DNA of 64,000 bases from JAXLQL01 sp046331625 (GTDB taxonomy: Bacteria; Acidobacteriota; Terriglobia; Bryobacterales; Bryobacteraceae). The stretch lies in NCBI GenBank assembly GCA_046331625.1, contig JAXLQL010000009.1:124001-188000 (forward strand), given 5' to 3'. Positions 1-7,108 of the stretch are shown in pieces. A program made the position numbers and the translations under genes. The stretch's first letter is position 1; the number at the start of each line of letters is the position of its first letter. Below the pieces are notes generated by a model. The model made no database searches. It worked only from the letters and a program-made list of their open reading frames with translations, and was not told the origin of the DNA.

Positions 1-371
1 CGGAAGTCCGGACCACCGGGATTCGAAACGAACTGCGTCATCGTGATGGACTGCCCATCGGCCGAGAGTTCGCGCGTCCACCGGTCGAGTTCCTTGTCTC
101 CGAGTTTCAGGATGCTCGAGATCGAGCGCTCGCTTTCCCGCATGAGAACCAGCTCCAAACCGCTGTCGCCCGGGAGCGGTTGAGCCGTCCCATCGAGAGC
201 ACCGCCATATTGAAACCGGATCGGCTTTCCGTCGGCATCCTCGGCGTCAAGCGAGAAGAGCAAGCCGGCCGAGGTTGCCTCGATGATGTAGGTCGCTCGC
301 TTCCCAGGCCGGCCACGCTCGTAGTGGAGCGTCGCCGGATCGAGTTCCCATGTGCCCACAAACGGATCCAT
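1..371 (-). CDS. Partial hypothetical protein, lipocalin-like small beta-barrel type
   Basis: The reading frame runs leftward off the window edge, so only the N-terminal ~123 residues are visible. It starts MDPFVGTWELDP, an opening seen in small proteins that score substance amounts as 'GTW..(L/N)P' beta-barrels (lipocalin-like or DUF-type). Alternating hydrophobic and polar residues follow, consistent with beta strands. An in-frame ATG at 398 would add nine residues (MGFRYDRQA), but the family usually begins at the MDPF position, so I chose 371. No signal peptide is visible. It is divergent from the methyltransferase-like gene at 416. The function is unknown. Confidence 0.55.
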   Translation of the reverse strand, partial: MDPFVGTWELDPATLHYERGRPGKRATYIIEATSAGLLFSLDAEDADGKPIRFQYGGALDGTAQPLPGDSGLELVLMRESERSISSILKLGDKELDRWTRELSADGQSITMTQFVSNPGGPDF

Positions 372-415
372 CGCCTGTCGATCATATCGAAAACCCATGG
401 CGAATAGAATGAGAC

Positions 416-1582
416 TTGCTTCTTGCACTCGCCATCGCCACCGTCACATGGCAAGACCTCGACCCCACCATCCGATCCGCGTTCTCGCGCCAAGGCGCGG
501 CGTTCGACGCGTGGGTGCGCTCCGTCGCCGCCGAAAATCAACGCCGCATGGCCGAGGGCGAAGCCGACCATCTCATCCACTACGTGCTGCAGTCGCGGGC
601 GTTCACCACGCGCACGCCGATCGAACCCGCGCTCAGCGCCAAAGATCACCACGATCGAAGCGCGATTCCCAACGATGCCTCCCGGCGCATTGATGACTTC
701 CTCGCATCGAACGCCCACAACCCGCGCCTGGACTATTTCCGCAAGCTCGCAGCCGGACGCCGCTCGTGGATCGCCGCCGAGTACGAGCGTGCGATGCGCT
801 TCCTCTACGCCAAGGAATGGGAGTCGCGCGATCAACAAGGGCAGGCGCGGCGAGACGCAGTGGCGCAACTCTATCGCACCCGCGGCCATTCCACGGATAC
901 TTCCCTCGACGCGAGCTTCTCCCTCGACGCCGCGATCGGTGTGCTTGCCGAGCAAGGCCCACGCGTGCGCCGCGCGCTGCTGATCGGTCCCGGCTTGGAT
1001 ATCGCTCCGCGTACCGCCTTTCGCGAAGACGCTCCGCCGCAGAGCGTGCAACCTTACGCGCTCGCGGACTCACTCCTCCAGCGCGGCCTTGCTCGAGCGG
1101 ACCAACTCGAGATCGTGTGCGCCGACATCAATCCACGCGTGGTCCAGTGGATCGGCGGGCATCCGCGGCGTCTGCAGCTTTTCTGGAACCCCACCGAGCC
1201 GGACCACGTGAGCTACTTTGCCAACCTCGGTTCCGCGATCGGGACGCGTCAAGGCCAGGCTCTGGAAGTGAAGCCGGAGATCGCCGCCCGAATCCGCGCC
1301 GAGCAACTCGACATCGCTACCTCGATTCCCGCTGGTTCGTTCGACCTCATCGCCGCCACCAACGTGCTCGTCTATTTCAATCGCGAAGAATTCGGCCTTG
1401 CGCTCCAAAACATCGCGCGTGCGCTCGCGCCCGGCGGGTTCTTCTTGCACAACGAAAATCGCGACGAAGTGGAGCCGCTCGGCGCTGCGCTCGGCATCCC
1501 CGTGATTCACGCACGCATGGTCCGCCTGCCGGGAACTCGCGCCCTTTACGATACGGCGGTCATTCACGCCAAGCCGAGGTGA
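416..1582 (+). CDS. Putative SAM-dependent methyltransferase-like protein
   Basis: A 388-residue protein. The C-terminal half has a class I methyltransferase look: a nucleotide-binding strand with a GPGLD turn (near residue 193), an acidic strand end (EIVCADINP), and a late 'FDLIAATNVLVYF' followed by 'ALAPGGFFLHNE', as in CheR-like and other Rossmann methyltransferases. The N-terminal ~150 residues are helical and unrecognised, with a weak hydrophobic stretch at the very start (LLALAIATV) that could be a signal. The only upstream in-frame start is TTG at 416, because an in-frame TGA lies at 410-412. A TAGAAT hexamer sits 5 nt before this TTG. The substrate cannot be predicted. The 3' end overlaps the convergent HAD gene by 19 bp. 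Confidence 0.6.
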   Translation: MLLALAIATVTWQDLDPTIRSAFSRQGAAFDAWVRSVAAENQRRMAEGEADHLIHYVLQSRAFTTRTPIEPALSAKDHHDRSAIPNDASRRIDDFLASNAHNPRLDYFRKLAAGRRSWIAAEYERAMRFLYAKEWESRDQQGQARRDAVAQLYRTRGHSTDTSLDASFSLDAAIGVLAEQGPRVRRALLIGPGLDIAPRTAFREDAPPQSVQPYALADSLLQRGLARADQLEIVCADINPRVVQWIGGHPRRLQLFWNPTEPDHVSYFANLGSAIGTRQGQALEVKPEIAARIRAEQLDIATSIPAGSFDLIAATNVLVYFNREEFGLALQNIARALAPGGFFLHNENRDEVEPLGAALGIPVIHARMVRLPGTRALYDTAVIHAKPR

Positions 1583-2181
1583 CGCCGCACGAGTTCGGCT
1601 GTCAGGTCGGCGGCCGGAATCTCCACCACGTCGAACCCTGCCGCACGGCCGCTGGCGATCCCGGCAGCGGAATCCTCCACCACCAGCGCTCGCGTCACGC
1701 CCAGCCGTTGCGCAGCCGTCTGATACGGCTCCGGAGAGGGCTTGAGCTTGCTCACATCCTCCCCGGTGACAATTGTTTCAAACAAATTCCGAACTCCCAC
1801 GGCTTCGAGCGTCGGTTCGATTTCGGCGCGGCCGCTCGAGCTCACGACAGCCAGCCGAAATCCGCCGAGCCCCGCGAGCATGTCGCGGGTCGCAGCAGGC
1901 ATCGGGACTGCTTCCACCATCCGGTCACGAAACAGAGCCTTTTTGCTCGGATACCGTTCCCAGATGGCCGGGAACAGATCGTCGCGGCCCACGACGCGGC
2001 ACATCGCCTGAATCATCGCGCGATCGGCCACGCCGATGCAGTTGGAGACGTAATCGTCCCACCCGATGGCGAGATCGAACGGGCGCAGGATTTCGTTCCA
2101 GCACTCGAAATGAAGCGGCTCGCTGTCGACCAGGACGCCGTCGAAGTCGAACAGCACCGCTTCATAGCGGGTCGAGATCAA
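1564..2181 (-). CDS. HAD-superfamily hydrolase, beta-phosphoglucomutase/phosphatase-like
   Basis: A 205-residue protein with all four HAD motifs. Motif I is DFDGVLVDSE (nucleophile and acid Asp, residues ~12-21). Motif II is VVSSSG. Motif III is the Lys in 'KLKPSPEPY'. Motif IV is VVEDSAAGI. The KPxPxxY signature and the four-helix cap inserted after motif I place it in subfamily IA, with beta-phosphoglucomutase and sugar-phosphate phosphatases. The actual substrate is unknown. It overlaps the upstream protease gene by 4 bp (ATGA), so the two are probably co-transcribed and translationally coupled. Its tail overlaps the end of the convergent gene at 416-1582. Confidence 0.85.
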   Translation of the reverse strand: MISTRYEAVLFDFDGVLVDSEPLHFECWNEILRPFDLAIGWDDYVSNCIGVADRAMIQAMCRVVGRDDLFPAIWERYPSKKALFRDRMVEAVPMPAATRDMLAGLGGFRLAVVSSSGRAEIEPTLEAVGVRNLFETIVTGEDVSKLKPSPEPYQTAAQRLGVTRALVVEDSAAGIASGRAAGFDVVEIPAADLTAELVRRHLGLA

Positions 2182-3548
2182 CGGGGAACCCGGATCGAGT
2201 TGATCATCCGGTCGAAGATTGGTTGCGCGTACTGTAGATCGTTCTCTGGCGCCACCAGCAGCATGTAGAACATGCCCTTGGGATGATCGACAGTGATCAC
2301 CACGATCGCCTCATTGGTGTTTTGGAAAGCCGACTGTCCTTGCAGCCGTACGGCCATCGCGCTCGAGCCATTGATATTCGCCTGCCGCGCCTGACCGTTG
2401 ACCTTCAGATTCTGATCCTGCTGTTGGAAGCCCTGCACCAGCGCCTGTGTGTTGGCCGCCAAGTCGCGCGACTTCACTTGGCGGATGCCCGCGATGGTGC
2501 CATACGCAACGGCGCCGTTTTGGAAGATTCCGCCTGCCGCTGCCATCGTGACTTCACCGGTTTGGTTGTTGGGGAAGGCTTGCCAGTTGTCGGGATAAGA
2601 GAACATCACTTCCTGGCTCTCGAAGTTCTTCAGATTTTGCGACGGCCGCGCAGCTTGGATGTTCTGGGGATTGCCTTGCGCCTGCGTCTGGGCGGGCTGC
2701 GCCTTCTTCGGCGCGGGCGGCAAACCGGAGATGGCCGCTCTCACCCGAGCCAGGGCGTCACTGCCGGAGTCGGCATCGTAGTTGCGCGCCGGCAGCAGTT
2801 TGATCTCGTCAGACACCGCCTTCACGCGGTTGCCCGGATTCGGATGGTCAGACATGAAGTTCGAGATCCAATTCTGCTTGCCCGATTCGGCTTCCAACTT
2901 CTCGAAGAAGCGAGCCATCTCGATCGGGTTGTAGCCGACGCTCGACATGATCCGCGTGCCCATCAGGTCCGCGTCGCGCTCGGCATTGCGTGAAAACTTC
3001 AGCAGCACCGAGTTGGCGCCGAGCCCGATCCCGAGTTGCGCCAGGGATCCGATGATTCCGCCGCCCGCCATCTGCGCGCCGATCATCGCCGGCAGTTGCA
3101 GCAGGTTCGCCTTGGAGGCTTGATTGGTGCCGTGCCGCAAGATCACGTGCGAAATCTCGTGCGCGAGCACGCCCGCGATCTGACCTTCGTTGTCGGCTGC
3201 CTTGATCAAACCGGTGTGAGTGAACGTGGGCCCACCTGGAAGCGCGAACGCGTTGATCGAATCCTCTTGCACCACTTTGAACGTAAACGGAAAGCCCTGC
3301 GCGTTCGGTGACGATGCCAGCTTCTTGCCGATCCGCTCGACGAACCCCTGGATTTCAGGATTCGTGATGATATGCATTTGCTGTTCCACCTGAGTCGCGT
3401 ACTCCTGACCCATCTGGACGTCTTGCTCTTTGCTGAACAGGTTGAAGCCCGGTTTCAGTTCGCGGAGCTTGGGTTGTTTGTCGGCGCCAAAAGCCAGCGC
3501 CGCGGAAAAGAAGGCCACCGTCCATACACTTCGAGTCCAGGTTTGCAT
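2178..3548 (-). CDS. Exported M48-family zinc metalloprotease with PsbP/DUF1795-like C-terminal domain
   Basis: A 456-residue protein. The ATG at 3548 has a good GGAGG ribosome site 5-10 nt upstream and is followed by a signal peptide (WTVAFFSAALAFGA), so I preferred it to the longer frame. The peptidase core carries the zinc motif HEISH in 'LAHEISHVILRHG' (HExxH) and the third ligand in 'NAERDADLMG', typical of the BepA/YfgC/LoiP branch that acts on envelope proteins. A Pro/Gln-rich linker (about residues 275-305) joins it to a ~150-residue C-terminal domain. That domain (FSYPDNW..F..) resembles the PsbP/MOG1/DUF1795 fold. The divergent neighbour is ilvE. Confidence 0.85.
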   Translation of the reverse strand: MQTWTRSVWTVAFFSAALAFGADKQPKLRELKPGFNLFSKEQDVQMGQEYATQVEQQMHIITNPEIQGFVERIGKKLASSPNAQGFPFTFKVVQEDSINAFALPGGPTFTHTGLIKAADNEGQIAGVLAHEISHVILRHGTNQASKANLLQLPAMIGAQMAGGGIIGSLAQLGIGLGANSVLLKFSRNAERDADLMGTRIMSSVGYNPIEMARFFEKLEAESGKQNWISNFMSDHPNPGNRVKAVSDEIKLLPARNYDADSGSDALARVRAAISGLPPAPKKAQPAQTQAQGNPQNIQAARPSQNLKNFESQEVMFSYPDNWQAFPNNQTGEVTMAAAGGIFQNGAVAYGTIAGIRQVKSRDLAANTQALVQGFQQQDQNLKVNGQARQANINGSSAMAVRLQGQSAFQNTNEAIVVITVDHPKGMFYMLLVAPENDLQYAQPIFDRMINSIRVPR

Positions 3549-3606
3549 ACCGCCTCCACGTGGTTGAGATGCTAGGTACTTGATTCGGGTTTCAAACCCC
3601 ACACGA

Positions 3607-3612
3607 TATAAT
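3607..3612 (+). promoter_or_regulatory. Candidate -10 box of ilvE, leaderless arrangement
   Basis: A perfect TATAAT hexamer ends exactly 6 nt before the ATG at 3619, which places the expected transcription start at or next to the A of the start codon. No convincing -35 lies at 16-18 nt; TTGATT at 3580-3585 is 21 nt away. No Shine-Dalgarno sequence is present. The same spacing recurs at other genes in this window. Confidence 0.5.
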
Positions 3613-3618
3613 AGCGGA

Positions 3619-4551
3619 ATGACGCCTACGGAAAAGATTTGGCATAACGGGAAGTTCATCCGTTGGGAAGATGCCAAGCTCCACGTGTTGTCTCACGTGA
3701 TCAGCTATGGCAGTTCCGTGTTCGAAGGGATCCGTTGCTACGAAACGGCCCAGGGACCAGCGATTTTTCGGCTTCGCGAGCATGTCCGGCGTCTCGTTGA
3801 CTCGGCGAAGATCTATCGCATCGAGATCCCCTACTCGATCGACACGTTGTCGGCGGCCATGGTGGAACTGGTGTCGGTGAACCAGATGAAGTCGTGTTAC
3901 ATCCGCCCCATCGTGCTGCGCGGTTACGGCGACATCGGCGTGATGCCGCGCAACAATCCCATTGAAACCTACGTGGCGTGCTGGGAGTGGGGCAAGTACC
4001 TCGGCCCGGAAGCGCTGGCTCAGGGCGTGGATGTGTGCATCTCGAGCTGGACCCGCAATGCTCCGAACACGATGCCCACGCTCTCCAAAGCGGGCGGCAA
4101 CTACCTCAGCTCGCAATTGATCCGCATGGAAGCCGACATCAACGGATACTCCGAAGGCATCGCGCTCGACGTGAACGGATACCTGAGCGAAGGCTCGGGT
4201 GAGAACCTTTTCGTGATCCGCGATGGCGTCATCTACACGCCGCCGCTTGCTGCTTCGGTGCTCGCCGGCATCACGCGCGATAGCGTCATTACGCTCGCCA
4301 AGGAAGCCGGGATCCCTGTGGTGGAAACCAACCTGTTGCGCGAGACGCTCTACATCGCCGACGAGATCTTCTTCACTGGAACCGCCGCCGAGGTGACTCC
4401 GATCCGCACCGTGGACAAGATCAAGATCGGCAGCGGACGCCGCGGTCCGGTCACGGAAAAACTGCAGAGCGCTTTCTTCGAGATCGTGGAAGGCCGGTCG
4501 CGCGATCGCCATGGATGGTTGACGCCGGTGCCGCAGGCAGTGGCGGCTTGA
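3619..4551 (+). CDS. ilvE: Branched-chain amino acid aminotransferase
   Basis: A 310-residue fold-type IV PLP enzyme that transfers the amino group in the final step of Leu/Ile/Val synthesis and in their degradation. The start MTPTEKIWHNGKFI is conserved. 'YGSSVFEGIRCY' is the conserved N-terminal block. The PLP-binding lysine is in 'MPTLSKAGGNY'. 'EGSGENLF' and 'GITRDSVI' are the family's phosphate- and cofactor-binding motifs. The length matches the family (~305). A TATAAT 6 nt upstream suggests a leaderless mRNA. The divergent neighbour is the M48 protease. The next gene is the RelA/SpoT homologue 18 bp downstream, so the two may share a transcript. Confidence 0.95.
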   Translation: MTPTEKIWHNGKFIRWEDAKLHVLSHVISYGSSVFEGIRCYETAQGPAIFRLREHVRRLVDSAKIYRIEIPYSIDTLSAAMVELVSVNQMKSCYIRPIVLRGYGDIGVMPRNNPIETYVACWEWGKYLGPEALAQGVDVCISSWTRNAPNTMPTLSKAGGNYLSSQLIRMEADINGYSEGIALDVNGYLSEGSGENLFVIRDGVIYTPPLAASVLAGITRDSVITLAKEAGIPVVETNLLRETLYIADEIFFTGTAAEVTPIRTVDKIKIGSGRRGPVTEKLQSAFFEIVEGRSRDRHGWLTPVPQAVAA

Positions 4552-4569
4552 TCGGAAGCCTGCCCCACA

Positions 4570-6765
4570 GTGGGTGAGACAACATTGGAGGAAGTAACCT
4601 CGGTCGCCGAAGAGCTGTATCAGCAACTCGAGGCGAAGGTGCGCCAACAGCGCCCCAACGAGGACCTCGCTCCTCTCCGCTTGGCATACGAATTCGCCGC
4701 CGAACGCCATGCGCCCCAAAAGCGCGACTCCGGCGAACCCTACGTCACCCATCCCCTCGAAGTCGCCCACATCCTGGCCGACATGAACATGGACATCGTG
4801 GCGCTGCAAACCGCGCTGCTCCACGATGTCGTCGAAGACACCCGCACCAAGCCCGAGGAGATCCGCAAGCTCTTCGGCAACGAAGTGGCTCATTGCGTGG
4901 ATGGCGTCACCAAGCTCGACAAGGTCCACCTCTACTCGCGCGAAGAGCGCCAGGCCGAAAGCGTGCGCAAAATGCTGCTGGCCATGGTCAGCGACATCCG
5001 CGTGATCCTGGTCAAACTCGCTGACCGCTTGCACAACATGCGCACTCTCGGTTCGCTCCCAGCGGACCGCAAGCAGCGCATCGCCGCCGAGACTCTCGAG
5101 ATCTACGCGCCCATCGCACACCGTCTCGGAATGGGCAAGATCCGTGGTGAGCTCGAGGATCTCGCCTTCGTCCACGCCGAGCCCGAAGCGGCATCCGACC
5201 TCACGCGCCAGATCGAATCCAAGCGCCTCGCGAGCGAAGAATCGCTCGATCAGATGCGCCAGACCGTGGCTGTGAAGCTCGCGCGCGAAGGCATCCCGGC
5301 CAAGGTCGAAGGCCGCATCAAGCGCGTCTACTCGGTCTATCAGAAACTCAAGCGGCAGAAGATCGCGCTCGAACAGGTCTATGACTTCATGGGCCTCCGC
5401 ATCATTACTGACTCGGTGAAGAACTGCTACGCTGCGCTCGGCGTGATCCACAACGAGTGGCATCCGATTCCCGGCCGCATCAAAGACTTCATCGCGATCC
5501 CGCGGCCCAACCTCTATCAATCGCTCCACACCTCGGTGATCGGACCCGGCGGCATGTCGTTCGAGATCCAGATCCGCACTGAAGAGATGCATCGCGTGGC
5601 GGAGGAAGGCATCGCCGCGCACTGGAAGTACAAGGAAGGCAAGCGCGGTCCGGCTGAGGATGATCAGCGCATCGCGTGGTTGCGCCAACTCGTCGACTGG
5701 CAGCGCGAAATGCGCGATCCGGGCGAGTTCATGTCCACCTTCAAAGTGGACCTCTACCAGGAAGAAGTCTACTGCTTCACTCCGCGTGGCCGCGTGATCA
5801 TGCTCCCGCGCGACGCCTCGCCCATCGACTTCGCGTACGCGATCCACACCGACGTGGGCCACTGCTGCGTGGGCGCCAAGGTCAACGGACGAATCGTGCC
5901 GCTTCGCACGCACCTTCGCAACGGCGACGTGGTGGAGATCCTCACCCAGACGGGACATCAGCCGAGCAAAGACTGGCTCTCGATGGCCAAGACCTCGCGT
6001 GCGCGGAACAAAATCCGCGGCGTAATCAAGGCCACTGAACGCGAGCGCGCGATCGAGATCGGTGTGAAGTCGCTCGAGCGCGAGGGGCGGCGCCTCGGCG
6101 TGGCGCTCTCGCGCATTTCGCGTGACGACATGGAGAAGGTGGCCTCCGATCACGGGTGCAGCAAGGTGGAAGATCTGCACGCCGCGCTCGGGTACGGCAA
6201 GTATTCGGCGCGCCAGATCCTACAGCGATTCGTTCCCGAGCCCGCGCAGCCGCCGGTGGAACAGGCTCCGGCGCAGCCTCCGGTGCAGCAGCCGAAGGTG
6301 GCTGGCGATCAAGACCTGGTGATCCGCGTCAAGGGCGTGGACGATGTGTTGGTCTATCGCGCAAAGTGCTGCAACCCGATCCGCGGCGAGAGCATCGTCG
6401 GCTACATCACGCGCGGCAAGGGAATCGCCGTTCACTCCACGCAATGTTCGAACGTGGTGAACCTGATGTACGAAGCCGAGCGCCGCATCGATGTGGAGTG
6501 GGCGCGCGTCGGCGGCGAAGCGTTCAAGGTGCAGTTGAACGTCTACGCCGAAGATCGCCCTGGGATCCTGAATCAGCTCACCACGGTGTTGACGCACGAG
6601 AACTCGAACATCCGGAGCCTCGAAGCGCGCGCCGACCACGAGCGCGGGGGTGACGCTGCGATCATCGAAATGTCAGTGGAAATTCGTGACAAGAAGCAAC
6701 TCGAGAGAATCATGGGCGCCATGCGCCGCATCTCCGGAGTAAGGGATGTCGAACGCATACTCTGA
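4570..6765 (+). CDS. Bifunctional (p)ppGpp synthetase/hydrolase, RelA/SpoT family
   Basis: A 731-residue long Rel enzyme with the full domain set. An HD hydrolase domain (~40-190) contains 'LLHDVVEDT'. The nucleotidyltransferase domain (~235-345) contains 'RIKRVYSVYQKLKRQ', 'DFMGLRI' and 'NLYQSLHTSV'. A TGS domain (~390-450) contains 'YCFTPRG' and 'DFAYAIHTDVG'. A zinc-finger-like region contains 'KCCNPIRGE', and the C-terminal ACT domain (~650-731) contains 'VYAEDRPGILNQL'. With the HD motif intact, it should both make and hydrolyse the alarmone. The start is GTG at 4570; an internal GGAGGAAG at 4585-4592 has no usable start after it. The 3' end overlaps the DUF971 gene by 20 bp. Confidence 0.94.
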   Translation: MGETTLEEVTSVAEELYQQLEAKVRQQRPNEDLAPLRLAYEFAAERHAPQKRDSGEPYVTHPLEVAHILADMNMDIVALQTALLHDVVEDTRTKPEEIRKLFGNEVAHCVDGVTKLDKVHLYSREERQAESVRKMLLAMVSDIRVILVKLADRLHNMRTLGSLPADRKQRIAAETLEIYAPIAHRLGMGKIRGELEDLAFVHAEPEAASDLTRQIESKRLASEESLDQMRQTVAVKLAREGIPAKVEGRIKRVYSVYQKLKRQKIALEQVYDFMGLRIITDSVKNCYAALGVIHNEWHPIPGRIKDFIAIPRPNLYQSLHTSVIGPGGMSFEIQIRTEEMHRVAEEGIAAHWKYKEGKRGPAEDDQRIAWLRQLVDWQREMRDPGEFMSTFKVDLYQEEVYCFTPRGRVIMLPRDASPIDFAYAIHTDVGHCCVGAKVNGRIVPLRTHLRNGDVVEILTQTGHQPSKDWLSMAKTSRARNKIRGVIKATERERAIEIGVKSLEREGRRLGVALSRISRDDMEKVASDHGCSKVEDLHAALGYGKYSARQILQRFVPEPAQPPVEQAPAQPPVQQPKVAGDQDLVIRVKGVDDVLVYRAKCCNPIRGESIVGYITRGKGIAVHSTQCSNVVNLMYEAERRIDVEWARVGGEAFKVQLNVYAEDRPGILNQLTTVLTHENSNIRSLEARADHERGGDAAIIEMSVEIRDKKQLERIMGAMRRISGVRDVERIL

Positions 6766-7102
6766 ACCTGAACACATCGCCATTTCGAAATCGAAAGGCA
6801 TCAAGATCGACTGGAAAGACGGCCACTCGAGCGACTATCCGGTGGCGCTGTTGCGCGACGAGTGTCCTTGCGCCACATGCACGGGTGCGCACGGGACCAA
6901 GCCCGAGCGGACCAGCTATTCGCAACCGGACAACTCGCCCTTCCAGATGTACAAGCCGGTGATCAAGATGACTTCGGTGGAGCCGGTGGGCGGCTACGCG
7001 ATCCGCATCCTGTGGAACGATGGGCACTCCACGGGGATCTACTCGTGGGAACATTTTAGGAAGATTTGTCCTTGTCCGGCGTGCGCGATGCCGAGACAGT
7101 GA
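6746..7102 (+). CDS. DUF971 (GBBH-like N-terminal) domain protein
   Basis: A 118-residue stand-alone DUF971 protein, the domain also found at the N-terminus of gamma-butyrobetaine hydroxylases. Two cysteine pairs are conserved: 'CPCATC' near residue 42 and 'CPCPAC' at the C-terminus. Together they could hold zinc or an iron-sulfur cluster; DUF971 proteins are often linked to Fe-S assembly. Two internal repeats share the pattern I.W.DGH(S)..Y....R..CPC..C. The gene starts inside the end of the RelA/SpoT gene, so translational coupling is likely. The cellular role is not established by the sequence. Confidence 0.85.
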   Translation: MSNAYSEPEHIAISKSKGIKIDWKDGHSSDYPVALLRDECPCATCTGAHGTKPERTSYSQPDNSPFQMYKPVIKMTSVEPVGGYAIRILWNDGHSTGIYSWEHFRKICPCPACAMPRQ

Positions 7103-7108
7103 ACTACA

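Noticed and set aside
766..2268. 500-codon plus-strand frame across the methyltransferase-like and HAD genes
   Set aside because: It spans two recognisable genes on different strands and yields Arg-rich low-complexity sequence.
3580..3612. TTGATT as -35 of the ilvE promoter
   Set aside because: The spacer to TATAAT would be 21 nt, too long for a normal promoter.
3592..6180. Very long open frame antisense to ilvE and the RelA/SpoT gene
   Set aside because: Two well-recognised genes lie on the other strand; the antisense translation shows no domain and mirrors GC-rich codon structure.
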